From Medicago truncatula (lineage: Eukaryota > Streptophyta > Magnoliopsida > Fabales > Fabaceae), in assembly GCF_003473485.1 (NCBI RefSeq), contig NC_053046.1, positions 6,210,001-6,274,000 on the forward strand: a DNA stretch of 64,000 bases. The letters are read 5' to 3'. Below are positions 44,813 to 56,723 of this stretch, in pieces. The first letter of the stretch is position 1. Every line of letters begins with the position of its first letter. The translations under genes and the position numbers were made by a program. The notes under the pieces were generated by a model. It saw only the letters and a program-made list of their open reading frames with translations. It did not search any database and was not told where the DNA came from.

Positions 44813-45656
44813 ATGTCAGGTGAAGGTTCATCTCGCAGTCGCGGTAAACGCCCTCTTCCCGAAGACAATGACGATTCCACCAAAAATCCACCAGCTAAGA
44901 GGGTTAGGTTTCCCAAGGGGAAGAAAGGGAAACCAGTTGATGTAATAGTGGAGAAAGTATTTGCTGAGGAGGATGTGAATGATTTGTCGAATCCGGCTGT
45001 TGCTGCCAAAGAGCAGGTAAAACGGAGGAATCAAATTACTGCTGAGCTTTTTAGTGACGAAAATGGAGGTATTTCGAAGGTTGCTGAAGTTATATACAAG
45101 GAAAATGAGAATTTTGTTGAAGACGGAATTCAGATTGAGCCTTTCAACCTAGACAAAGAAAGGGAAGAAGGTTATTTTGATGCATCCGAAAACTTTGTTG
45201 AATATGTCAGAGATAATGAGATTAAGGATGCATGGCTTGATAATGTTGAGGTTGATCCTAGATATGCTAGATTAAGCTCCGCGGCAACAAATGATGAAGA
45301 GGAGGTCCAAGAGCTTTCTTCTAAAGATGTGGCAATCATGAAGAGGCGCATTGCCAATGTTCTTGAACCAGAGGAAACAGTCTTGCAAGGTTTGAGAAGA
45401 TTAAAAGCTATGAAACACGGATGCGGACACCGGACACGATACGCACACTGACACGCCGACACATCTAATAATTTGAAAAAATCACATAATTCAGTGTAAT
45501 TACAAGTGTCGGTGTCGGACACGGCACGGGACACACCTAATCCGAGAAGTGTCTGTGCTTCATAGGTTAAAAGGCAACGGTGATAGAAAAACAAAAATGT
45601 CTGGTGAGACTAAGATTGTATTTGACCAGCTAACTGAGTTTTTAAAAGTCACCTAA
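44813..45656 (+). pseudogene. CD2BP2/LIN1-like (U5 snRNP 52K, GYF-domain family) gene, truncated and split by a MITE
   Basis: The open frame 44813-45451 begins MSGEGSSRSRGKRPLPEDND, has the basic KRVRFPKGKKGK, then the conserved GYFDASENFVEYV, DAWLDNVEVDPRYA and MKRRIANVLEPEETVLQGLRRLK. At 45408 a 158-bp element interrupts it; after it the frame resumes GNGDRKTKMSGETKIVFDQLTE and stops at 45654-45656. The family's remaining C-terminal half, including the GYF domain, is missing. The normal protein is a spliceosomal U5-associated factor. The first 198 codons are undamaged, so a short protein is possible, but without the GYF domain I call it a pseudogene. Confidence 0.8.
45408..45565. mobile_element. 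Small hAT-like MITE inserted in the CD2BP2-like coding sequence
   Basis: The ends CTATGAAACACGG and (reverse complement) CTATGAAGCACAG match. Flanks ATTAAAAG (45400-45407) and GTTAAAAG (45566-45573) are an 8-bp duplication with one mismatch. The interior repeats CGGACACGG words. Removing it rejoins RRLK to GNGDRK in frame. Confidence 0.88.
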
Positions 45657-46014
45657 TAGGATACAACAATATATCCAAGCACTCCTAAAAAAGAGTATTT
45701 AAGGTAAAGAGTATTTAAGGTCTAAGTCATAAAAGAGCTGTTAGAACTTTTTTTAAACTGAAAAATACGCTTCATTTGATGCTTGGAGAGGAAGTGTGAA
45801 AATTGTTCACTGAGAACGTTTTCCAGAACATTCTCTCTGTCCAAATCATTCTCAAGAATGATTTCTTTGTTCCAACCTCATTTGTGCAAAGAATTTTATT
45901 ATCCACAATTTGCACAATGCTCAAGGATATAGAATTACTTTTTACCGATTATGAAGTGGTAGGAAATGCTTGAGATTTTACAAGTCATGATAGGGTAAAA
46001 CTGAATGGTGGGGT
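45657..46014. other. Spacer
   Basis: Tandem AAAGAGTATTTAAGGT (twice near 45695-45720). Nothing else recognised. Confidence 0.45.
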
Positions 46015-46720
46015 GATAGAGAAATACCAAGCGGAAAAAAATACGTGAATTTTATAATTAGTTTGGAGATTAATATATTTTTTTTCTTGAAGGAAGGAGA
46101 TTATTATATTATGTATTTGTCCTTACCAACTAAGCTTAGTTTACGAGGACTTTTTATACCTAGTTAATCAAATTGGTTTTACTTCTAAAAATAATTGGTT
46201 TTTTGGTCAAGAAATCAAATTGGTTTTACATGAATAGTTTGTTCTTTCTCTTTCCTGATTAGTTTTTGATTCGTTATATATTTTGATTTGATAATCATTG
46301 TTATCTAATTAATCATTTTAATTTTAGAAAGCCACAATAATAGGAATTTTAAAAGCCCAATCAATAATAAATATCGTACAAACTTTTTTTTTTTTTAGGG
46401 AAAATATCTTAACAAACTTATATATATATATAATTGCATGGTTCTCTTAGTTATAAATATTTACCTGTATTTTTTTTTTTTGAAACAGCCAATATATTAA
46501 GCAAGGTTAGCACAATGTTTACTTAACCCGCAAAGGAGGAAACAGCCATATGAAACAGCCAATATTACCTGTATTTGTTTGTTACGGTTAAAAAAACCCA
46601 GTTCTCTTAGTTATAAATACCCACCTATACAAACAACATAGCACTCAGACTTATATTTGCTCGTTTTTTTAACACTATCGACCTCAAACCTACGACATCA
46701 AAGACAAAGTGATTTTCCAC
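46015..46720. repeat. Duplicated block, copy 2
   Basis: Partner of 42895-44660. It keeps the empty site of the Mutator-like element at 46164-46172. A SINE-like fragment with GTCCTTACCAACTAAGCTTAGTT lies at about 46112-46150 (minus orientation). Confidence 0.88.
46472..46564 (-). mobile_element. Small poly-A retroinsertion
   Basis: 93 bp with a T run at the left, flanked by TTACCTGTATT at 46461-46471 and 46565-46575. Contains GAAACAGCCAATAT twice. Confidence 0.75.
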
Positions 46721-46732
46721 CAACAAACTAAG

Positions 46733-49171
46733 ATGACCGGAACAACTAGGCCTAGCCACCATCAAATTTTCGACATCGAATGGGAGATAATTTCACAATC
46801 AGATAGTGATGATGATGGCCGTCTCAAGCGAACCGGTACAATACTAAGCTAGATTCTTGAAGAGATGTCCAATATATATATATCCAACGTTACCTCTTCA
46901 CTTGATTCGTACAAAAAAAATCGAAAAAAATCAGTTGCTAACAACAACCGACTTAGCGTACGAGTTTCTAAATCAGTCGCTAACTCTAGCCTATAAAATC
47001 GTAACAGTGTTACTAAAGCATCGGTTGATAATGTAAGCGATCGATTTAACATTCTTGTCTCTAAATAAATTGGTCACTACATCATAGTTCTTTTAGATAT
47101 GTTACTAAATATGATATAATCAATGTATTTTTATAACTGGCTTGATTAATTGAAATGATATGCATGGAAGTGTTTTGACTGCAATTTCACACATAATAAC
47201 AGCTGTGATAGGATCAGGGGTGTTGTCTTTAGCTTGGGCCATAGCTCAGCTAGGTTGGGTTGCTGGTCCTGCTGTCATGATTTTATTCTCTTTGGTTACA
47301 GCCTATACTTATTGTTATCGCACCGGTGACCCTGATTCCGGCAAGAGAAAATATACTTACATGGACGCTGTTCGCTCCATTCTTGGTAATTAAAACTCAT
47401 TCTCTTTGATTTTATTTTATTTTATCTTACTTTTGAATGAAATGCATTGAATTCTTATTCTAAAAGAACATGTAAAAATATGCCCTTATATCAATACATG
47501 CGCGCGGGATAACGTGGACTGAAATGTATTTTGCAGGTGGAGCAAAGGTTACGTTTTGTGGAATATTTCAGTACCTCAATCTATTTGGAATTGTGATAGG
47601 ATACACAATTGCGGCTTCTATTAGCATGACGTGAGTTCACATTTTTTTATACTTTATACAAGTAATTTTTAACAACATAAACATGTTTAGGTCTTTTTAG
47701 GGAAGTACACATTCTAATAATAGTGTTACATCTTGTGCGTTTATTTATATCATTATATATTTTGGTTTGTTCACAAGAAAAACAATAATATTACATACAA
47801 TCTCAAATTAATATGTGGTATGATAGGAAATTGGTTTAACTTCAGTTTCATTGGTTGTTTGGTTAACAGGGCTATCAAAAAATCAAATTGTTTCCATCAA
47901 CATGGGGACAAAAGCCCATGTCACATGTCAAGCAACCTATACATGATCATGTTTGGTGTGATACAAATTTTCCTTTCACAAATTCCAGATTTTGATCAAA
48001 TATGGTGGCTCTCATCAGTTGCTGCATTCATGTCTTTCACATATTCCTTAATTGGTCTAGCTCTTGGAATTGCCAAAGTTGCAGGTTATATTTTTGGACC
48101 CTTTAGTTATAATTTTTGTCTTTGGATTTTTCATCTACTAATAGAGACTGATAATAATATGGTTGATTTATGAAAAGAAAATGGTACTATCTTGGGTAGC
48201 CCTAGCAGGAATTGGCATTGGAGCAGTTTCAGATACTCAAAAGATATGGAGGATTTCTCAAGCTCTTGGTAACATAGCCTTTGCATATTCATATGCCGTG
48301 GTTCTCCTTGAAATTCAGGTATAACTTTCGACAATTGAATTGCTATTAGGTGTTAGATGTTGGATGAAGATCAAATGATTCATATTTCGAGTTTATATTT
48401 ACTAAACAAACTTGAACTAAGTTCTGAGGTTACAATATGAATCATCTAATCTCCATTCAATAGTCAAGACGGTTCAACTAGTTAAACTTTGAACCAATAT
48501 TTATTTAGAACATTTGTGTGGGGACTTATATCAATTTAATATTCTTAATATTTTAGGACACGTTGAAATCCCCACCATCTGAGGTAAAATCAATGAAGAA
48601 AAGATAAGTATTGCAGTGACCAAAATATTTTACATGCTTTGTGGCTGCATGGGATATGCAGCATTTGGAGATGCTGCACCTGGAAATCTTCTAACTGGTT
48701 TTGGATTCTACAATCCATATTGGCTAATAGACATAGCAAATGCAGCTATTAAGAATACCAAGTATTTTCTCAACCAATCTTTGTCTTTGTAGAGAAAAGT
48801 GCAACACAAAGATGGCCCAACATTGACAAAGAATACAAAATTCAACTTCCTTGCCTTCCACCTTACAAGTTGAACTTATTCAGATTGCTTTGGAGGACAG
48901 TGTTTGTTACCTTAACTATCGATGTTGCTTCCTTTCTTCAATGACATCGTTGGAGTGATAGGTGCATTGGGATTTTGGCCTCTTGACAATTTATTTTCCT
49001 GTGGAGATGTATATCTCACAGAAGAAAATCCCAAAATGGAGCAATAAATGGATTTGCCTACAAATATTCAGCTTTGCTTGCCTTGTAGTATGACTTGCTG
49101 CTGTTGTTGGATCAATTGCTGGAGTCTTGGTTGATCTGAAGAAATACAAACCATTCCAATCAAATTATTAA
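46733..49171 (+). pseudogene. Amino acid permease (AAP family) pseudogene
   Basis: Exon remains: 46733-46835, 47167-47394, 47537-47630, 47870-48084, 48178-48318, 48557-49171. Recognisable AAP motifs in order: DDDGRLKRTG, HIITAVIGSGVLSLAWAIAQ, YTYCYRTGDPDSGKRKYTYM, IPDFDQIWWLSSVAAFMSF, DTQKIWRISQALGNIAFAYS, GDAAPGNLLTGFGFYNPYW, GALGFWPL, KKYKPFQSNY. Lesions: no AG before exon 2 (TG at 47165-47166), a one-base insertion near 48201, a one-base shift near 48600, loss of about six codons near 48755, shifts near 48940 and 48985, and a TGA in VV*LAAVVGS near 49090. The normal protein is a plasma-membrane H+/amino-acid symporter with about 10 membrane helices. It cannot encode one now. Confidence 0.93.
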
Positions 49172-49645
49172 GCTTCTTTTATTGGCAATGTAATGTACGA
49201 AACTCATGTATTGGCAACTACATGAATATTATTACAATGGTTTTGGTTTGTATGTACAATTATGTTGTAAATTAACAAGTTGAATTATTATGATCCATTA
49301 TCTTTCTCTCTTTTTATGGATATACCAATTTACTATACTTACATGCAGTACTCCTCTTTATGCATTGTGACCATTGAAATCTAGAGTACTTCAATCTCAT
49401 ACACATTCTCAAAGAAAGTAAGGCGGATAACTCAATTATATAACTAGTGAAGTAAAAAAATAATTAAATAATTTTTATCTAATTAAAACTGACATGTTTT
49501 AATTTTAATATCTCCTTGAATTAGATAAAAGTAGTGTATTTTTTATTTTAATTTTAACCTTTTCAGGGAGGAAAGCACGCATTTTCTTTATTGAGGAAAC
49601 CACACATTTGTATTTTTTTTTTAAGTCTAAAACAAAATTTAAAAA
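49172..49645. other. 3' flank of the AAP pseudogene and spacer
   Basis: Nothing further recognised. Confidence 0.45.
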
Positions 49646-50044
49646 AGGTCAAATGCATCCAAAGGTCCTTTAAGTTTTTCATTTTTCCGAAAGTCGTCAT
49701 TTAAGTTTCAAAAGTCTCAAACAAGTCCTTTAAGTTTCAAAAGTCCCAAACAAGTCCTTTTAGTTTTTGAATCGTTTCAAACAAGTCCTTTTAGATGATA
49801 GCAACAAAGAGCATTATTCACCATTTGTCATGCCTAAAAAGATGACTAATTTTAAGTGGGTGTTAGAAGGCAGATTTGGTACCAAAAATGAGTTCAAGGA
49901 AGCAATTACCAACTATGCTATCTACAATAGGACTTGTTTGAAACGATTCAAAAACTAAAAGGACTTGTTTGAGACTTTTGAAACTTAAAGGACGACTTTG
50001 GGAAAAATGAAAAACTTAAAGGACCTTTAGATGCATTTGACCTT
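49646..50044. mobile_element. TIR element carrying a fragment of a MuDR-type transposase
   Basis: The arms AGGTCAAATGCATC.AAAGGTCC are inverted at both ends and run on through TTAAGTTTTTCATTTTTCC. Inside, plus-strand 49830-49950 reads FKWVLEGRFGTKNEFKEAITNYAIYN, which resembles the N-terminal DNA-binding domain of plant Mutator transposases. About 400 bp in total. Confidence 0.75.
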
Positions 50045-51007
50045 AAAAAAACTATCTAAGTTTTTTATCAAGGTATATATTTAACCACTTTATAGTTACA
50101 ACTTGCTAAAATACTCCTTTGAAAAAACGAGTGGGTCTACGTTAGTAAATCCCTTCAAATAATTAACAAAAATCATCTATAACAATATAAAAATGGAATA
50201 CCTTTCAAAAATATATATAAAGTGAATAAGGGATTTTTGGCTGAATTTTTCATTTTTCTAATTACACCTTTAAACAAATTTGCATATAATTAGAATGTTA
50301 TATTGATGCTGTTATAAAAAAATATAAGAATTTATATTATATTTTCTTTATTTTGGAAATAATAAATTCATAGCTTGTTACAATTAGAAAGTTACAAACA
50401 TGTATAACTTTAATTTTAATCAAATTAAAATATTATAAAAAAATTGCTCATAATTTACACTCATTACTCACGGACATATAAAACTTGAGATGGGGTGTCC
50501 GTTTGAACGCTAATTATTGTGAAAAAAATATCATTTAAACTATCAACAATCTTTTTTTAAGGATCATTTAAACTATTAACAATCCTTTTTAAATAGCGAT
50601 GCTAAAAAAAAGGATACATGATGTATCGTATCGTTTTCTACGGTTTTCCTTTTTCTACAATGTTCTTATTCTCTGTTTTTATTAAGTTTTTCTTTAAGAA
50701 ATCAAAATAAAATATATTAATCAAATAAGTCCTTCCAAAATGAGATATATTAATTTTTTATTTAAAGTAATTCATTGTATAGTTTACATATTACCAATAG
50801 AAATTTATACAAGAAAAGAATGCAGATGGACAAGAAGTTGTGTCACTCCTTTCAAAAAAAAAAAAAAAAACAAGAAGAAGTTGTGTCACTAACCCCTTTT
50901 AAATGATCAAATAAGTCATTTTAAACTGAACATACATGTTACTTTCTGAATGCACAGAACTATATGTTGGGCAATGTTTGCAAAATACCCACTTTTTCAT
51001 GTTACAT
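50045..51007. other. AT-rich spacer
   Basis: 50060-50150 is a piece related to the repeat at 58778-59061 (TTGCTAAAATACTCC..GTGGGTCTACGTTAG). Otherwise nothing. Confidence 0.45.
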
Positions 51008-51035
51008 GCGGAATACAACCGCGAGGGTATTCCGC
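51008..51035. repeat. Perfect short hairpin
   Basis: GCGGAATAC, a 10-base loop, then GTATTCCGC. Confidence 0.85.
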
Positions 51036-52749
51036 GGGAGTTTCTTTAACTCACCTCATATTTGCCACAACATATTATACATTTTATATCAATATATTAT
51101 GTATTTATAAACAAACACACATGAGTTACATAGCAGATTCAGGGAGAAGCATGATGCGTTTCAGACGGTATATATATATATATGTTCGATAATAAAAGAG
51201 TCAGATTGTATATGGACAAATACAATCGTTGGGGTGTACGTATTGCATGGTTTATCATTGACTATATATTACTACCGACATGTTATGTTTAATGTTCAGA
51301 AGTCAATATTTCCAATAAAGAATTTATTAAGTTGACAAATTCATGGAAGCTGGAAGGAAAGAAGAAGAAGAAAAGAAGGCAAACTTGAATTTACTCAGCA
51401 ATTTGGAATGATACAGCGAACATATCACTGCTCAAGTCAGTGCAAGGTCCACTCCCAGTTAAGATGCTATTCTACACGAATGTATTTGCATGAGATAAAT
51501 GTTTGAGGTGATGTAATGTTAGAGGGTGAATGTTTATGTAAATTTTACTTAATTGATAAGGATATTGTATTATATATGTAGGTTATAGTTTAAATCTTCG
51601 AAACCCAACTTATTTATCATAAAAGATGAATTATTTCTAGTCACTAAGTTACCTTAACCAAAAAAATTGTTAGAAGGTAAATAAAAAGACTGTAAATTTT
51701 ATTTTTTTAGGATAAATTTAAAGAATTTTAAGTATCACAGAAATATTGAGATTTTTTTTTAAAAAAAAAATCTTACCATATACAATATTAATATCAAGCA
51801 GTTGTTATAATCCTTTTTTTTAAAAAGAGTTCTTATTATAATCCTTTTTCTTAAAAAGTTCTTATAATCCTTTTAAAATATGCAAATTGATTTCTATATA
51901 TTGTAAGATTTACATGAACATTATTCTTTATTTATTTTTCAAATTTTGCAATTGGTTTCTATATTTTTCAATTTTTGCATAATAGTCACTATAAATTTTC
52001 ATAAAACTGCTAATTGGGCCCTATTTTTTATATTGGTCCTTCAATTATTTTAAATTTTAAATTTTACCTAAATCTTTTAAAATTCTCAATTTAAATTATT
52101 TTTCTTTATATATTTATATATAATTTAATCTCAAAACATTTAAATGTTATAAAATAAAATACAAAACAAAATATAAGAATGGATTTTTGTCTTTTTAATC
52201 ACGGTTGAAATTCCGAGACATTTTGTCTTCTTAAAAAAGATTGAAATTTTGTCTTCTTAAAAACACGATTTAAAATGAAAAAATTAAGTTGAAGCATTTG
52301 AATTGTCTAGAATTTTAAATTCCGAGACATTTTCAAATTCAATTGCCCATCTAAACACAATCCTGGTGCATTCGAAATTATCTTAAAAAATGTCTTAACT
52401 TTTTTAATGAACCAATTTCTTTATTTTTGGGGAGAATGAACCAATTTAATCTTATCTTAAAAGATAATTTAAGATTTTTGATGAATAAACAATACTTTAA
52501 GCAATTAATAAAAAATTTAAAATTAAACTAAATGGTTAATTATCATTCATATGTATAATTTTATAAACATTTCTTTAAAAATCATTGATAATCGAAAGTT
52601 TGGAGGAGAACCGGAAGCAACAACATACTAATGATTAATACACCACATCTCAATTCAAAATCATATCGGTGACCACTCTTATCTACGGAAAGACTTTGTC
52701 ATCATGAATTCTATTACTACTACACTTAGTTCTCATTATCAAATGAGAC
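51036..52749. other. AT-rich spacer
   Basis: No gene, no clear element. TA microsatellite near 51169-51182; duplicated TTATAATCCTTTTT words near 51804-51870. Confidence 0.5.
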
Positions 52750-53400
52750 CTTAATGTTGATTAACGATCTCAAAGAAATTTTTTGTTTGTAGGAAAAGGT
52801 CAAGATCATGGAAGAAACAAAGATAAAACAAATTATAGAAAAAAGAGTTCTAAATCCAAGAACTGAAAAACAACAAAATGCTTTAGTTGCAAAAAGACCG
52901 GGTAATTGAAGACGGATTGTCCAAACAAACAACATGGTTCATCTAGTTTTGTATTGGATACAAAAAATGGGAGAATGACTATTGTGCTTATGCTAGAAGT
53001 TGTAATGACGTTGTTTTTTTTTTTTGGTTAATGTGTCTCGGAGATAGGTTGATTGTCGTTAATCATTTCAAGACGTATATGAACCAAAAATTGTGTCGAA
53101 AAAATTGTTTGGCAAGAATATCTTAGGTGTAAGGAGTTTTTTGGGATGGACACTTGCAAGAGATAAGAGTGGCAGACAAATGTTTCATTTAACAAAGTTA
53201 TATTGAAAATGTGTTGATTAGACAAATTTAACATGAACAATACTAAAGATGTAAGTACTCTACCTATCGACGAATTATTTTAATAAGCTCTCATAGATCA
53301 ATGTTCAATGACAAATACAATAATTGAATATAGTTCAAAGCTAAAGCTAAGTATATATATGGACTTAAACACTATACATATGGTCTTGTAATCTGTGTCA
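52750..53400 (+). pseudogene. Ty1/copia retrotransposon remnant
   Basis: 52860-52930 reads, with one stop, KCFSCKKTG*LKTDCPNKQ, the gag CCHC zinc knuckle. 53090-53280 reads ILG..RDKSGRQMF..TKLY, then DKFNMNNTKDVSTLPID, matching the reverse-transcriptase end of copia polyproteins (YIEKVL.RF.M..AK.VSTPL). The central pol region is missing. No LTRs found. Confidence 0.75.
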
Positions 53401-53402
53401 TA

Positions 53403-53526
53403 AATTTCATAATTAATCATTTTGTCTTGTCCTAATACCGGTACTTGGAAGGTTGTGGATCATCAATTTCATAATTAATCACTTCGTCTTGTGCCAAGAC
53501 TCGTGTTTCGAGGTTGTGGACCGCCA
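53403..53526. repeat. Direct tandem duplication, 2 x 62 bp
   Basis: Both units start AATTTCATAATTAATCA and end AGGTTGTGGA.C. Confidence 0.85.
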
Positions 53527-55186
53527 ATATACAATCAAGGGCACAACACCCTCCAGAAGGGACAAAACGGCCTTAGATGCGCCCTCTTAAGAACGCCACT
53601 TCAAAGGACTTCTAGAAACATTTAGAACGCTCAAATCTGACTTATGGCCCAAATTGCTTGAGGCATAAATCACAAAAATACAAGACATAACTTCAACTGA
53701 CTAAACCTTAATTTTTAATATTGTACTCGGTGCAACTACATAACCATAGAAGACTAATTCCTCATCTCAAACAATCATTTGGGAGAGAATAGTTTCCAAT
53801 CCACCTCGAAATGTGTTCCAAATGTAGTGATACGATAGGAATAGGATCTAATCTTATTCACGTAGAAACTAAACTACCCTCTCATTTTGGACTATTATAC
53901 ATAAAGTTGGGACCACTTGACAATGGACACTCTTATCTCTATTCATATCTGCCTGATTGCTGCACCTTTCGCCGGTGACGGAAATAACCAATAGTTTGCA
54001 ATGAATTTATCTGCCAGTCACCTTCTGACAACTGTCATGTGAATGTGGACCTAACTACTTTTGTCTTTATTATTCATTATCATCTTATAATAAAGTGGTA
54101 AAATAACATTCACGTCAAAAAATAAAAAACATTCATGGCAAAAGCAAACAAAGTTTGAGTAAAAAGGATTGATAGATAGATTGCATAAAACATGCATTCG
54201 GTTCATGCACCAGCATTCAACCGTTATCGATCTTTACAATCCAAATCCTTACCTCTATCTCATGTGGTCCCTTCTTGTTCTCAACCGTTGATCTTAAATG
54301 CTTTCACCTTTGACCTTGCTAATCAACGGTTTCACAAGAAACCCTTGCTATTAGGAATAACCCCACACATCATGGGCGGTCTCCAAATGCTGATAATAAT
54401 AAAAACACATCTCCATCGTAATTATACTTCATTGTATAGATATTTTTACATTTTCATACATTACATTACATATATTTTGTGCAAAAGACTAATTCCTTAA
54501 GTTAGTGCCCCAAATAGCAAATTATTTCCACTTGAGTTGCAACATTGATGTATTTTTTATAGTTAAATTCAAATTCGAGACTACTTATAATACTTAAAAG
54601 TAAAATAGACATATATATCAAATATCGGTGGCAACTATGAGTTATAAAAATGTGAATGTTGAACAATATTATATAAATGAGATAACTCATACCATATGTC
54701 TAAATGTCTTAAGGTATTAGGTGAATATGTCTGATTTCTTTTAGTCTAATATAAATGATTTCTCCCTCCATCAAAAAAAAATATCTAGCAGTGGTATTAG
54801 AGTATGGCTACTAAAGGGACTGACTTCTTGTCTGTCGAAGGTCTAATTGACGGCGTATGATGTTCGGTTGAATTCCTTTTTTATTTTTATTTTTTGAAAT
54901 AATGTTCCGTTGATATGATAAGTGTTTATAGCGGTGCAAGTGTATGTGGATGAAAAAGCTTCTGTTTGAGGGGAAAGATACTTAAAAGAATAGATAAATT
55001 CACACTTGAGTGAGAGATATTTGGCGACAAATGTGAGTTAAAAGTCTCACATTTGATGAAAAAGTGAATGTTGAGCAGCATATAATTTAGATGACTCGTA
55101 TGTGTGCCAAAAAGGTTTTTGTTGAAGATGTAATTTCAAATTCTCTTTACATATAATTCCTGTTAGGCCTATGTGATGCTATGTCA
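53527..55186. other. Spacer
   Basis: ORF 54192-54500 (plus) has no recognisable family. A plant-promoter-like C/A-rich segment lies near 53930-54060, but no gene follows it. Confidence 0.45.
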
Positions 55187-55194
55187 GACTATCC

Positions 55195-55422
55195 CAGGGG
55201 CGGTTCTAAGGCCCGGCGACCCCGGGCACTCGCCCGGGCTCCGGGCCAAATTTTTTGCAATTTCTTGTGTAAATCCCTATGAATTTCTTATACAAACCCC
55301 TATAAATTGGGCAATTTCTTTACATTTTTTATTATTTGCTTGCAATTTCTTATATACGCCCTATAAATGTGTTGCAAAATTTTTTTTGCCCGGACTTTAC
55401 AATATTCCTGGCTCCGACGCTG
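55195..55422. mobile_element. Nonautonomous hAT element, 228 bp
   Basis: The left end CAGGGGCGGTTCTAAGGCCC and the reverse complement of the right end CAGCGTCGGAGCCAGGAA fit the plant hAT CAGGGGCGGAGC type. 8-bp flanks GACTATCC (55187-55194) and GACTTTCC (55423-55430) differ at one base. Confidence 0.85.
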
Positions 55423-55648
55423 GACTTTCCTGATGACCAAACAATATCATACTAGCTATTCACCGTTCATGAATTATATACTCTATTTGTTTTACATAAA
55501 AATTCTAAAACGAGTATCACTTTCAATTTTCAATGTGATACTCCCATTTTTCCATAATAATTATCATTTTTACAAAAAAAGAATGCCCCAAAATAATTGT
55601 TATTTTTCAATTTTCATTGTAACATTAATTATTTCTTTTTTTAATATA

Positions 55649-56149
55649 GGGTTAAATATGTTTTTGGTCTCTATAAATATACCAACTTTTCGTTTTAGTC
55701 CCCCTAAAATGTTTCTTCAACTTTTAGTCCCTGAAAAATTTCTCATCTTCCCTTTTGGTATCTATTTTAAAGTAAACTCATGTAGAATACATATTTTTGA
55801 ATAAAATTTTGCAGAAAAATTCATAATATTATAATAATCTCTCCAAAAAAAAAAATAAGAATTTTTTAACAAATCATGAATTTAATATGAATTTTTATAT
55901 GTTTGACGGTTAAAAATTCATAATTAATTTATGTTTTGTTAAAAAAAATCTAATTATTTGGGGGAATATTTTTTACAATATTCTACACATTTATGCACAA
56001 TTTCATTAAAAAATACAAAAATTAACTTAAAAATAGGGACCAAAAGTAGTGATTGAAAATTTTATAAGGACTGAAAGTTGAAGGAAAATTTTAGAGGCAC
56101 TAAAAAGAAAAGTTGGTATATTTATAGGGACCAAAAATATATTTAACCC
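55649..56149. mobile_element. TIR element of the GGGTTAAATATGTTTTTGGTC type
   Basis: The two ends match over about 50 bp in inverted orientation (through CTATAAATATACCAACTTTTC). Flanks TTTAATATA and TTAAATATA may be a 9-bp duplication with mismatches. The termini resemble 41242-42277, so Mutator-like is likely. The ORF 55367-55804 crosses the border and is not real. Confidence 0.8.
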
Positions 56150-56714
56150 TTAAATATATCATCTACTAATATCATGTGCATCAATCTCAAGCTATTATTT
56201 TTCAACTATTCTCATTGTTAATAATAAGAATCAACTAACAGTAATAAAGTTAATTTGGTATATTGTTATTCTCTTTTCTTAATTTATAATTTCTTAGTTT
56301 GTGTTTACTAAAAAAAATATTAGTTTGTTTTTTTTTTAAAAAAAAACTCAATATTTGATCCGAGAACGGACTAATTTGAGGGGACTCATCTCACCGTCCA
56401 CTTGCAGGGGACCATTTAAAGAGCAAAGCTTTGGATAGACTTGTCCACTAAAATTGGCTTGAAGGAATCGATTCTGAGACTTTGAGAGAAACATACTCCA
56501 AGATCATAAGTCAACCCTAAATGGTTTCTTAGTTTGTGTTAAATGGCGACGATTTTTTTTTTGAGAGAGACATATTAACAATTTTCTTTTTGTTGAGCCC
56601 TTTAATTAACAATGTGTATATCGCTTTCAACTTTCAAGTCAATATTGTTCACAGTACATTGAAGTAAAAGTGAATACACCGAATAATTGATCTGGTGAAT
56701 CACTCCAAAGTTGC
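56150..56714. other. 5' flank of the HECATE-like gene
   Basis: AT-rich; no further motif claimed. Confidence 0.35.
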
Positions 56715-56723
56715 TATAAAAAG
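56715..56723 (+). promoter_or_regulatory. TATA box of the HECATE-like gene
   Basis: TATAAAAAG, about 260 bp upstream of the ATG, followed by a C/T-rich leader typical of plant 5' UTRs. Confidence 0.65.

Noticed and set aside
47160-47393. Start of a functional amino acid permease at 47160
   Set aside because: The true N-terminus lies at 46733 and the downstream exons carry several frameshifts and a stop.
55367-55804. 145-codon plus-strand ORF
   Set aside because: Crosses from a hAT element end through spacer into a TIR element; composition is random AT-rich translation.
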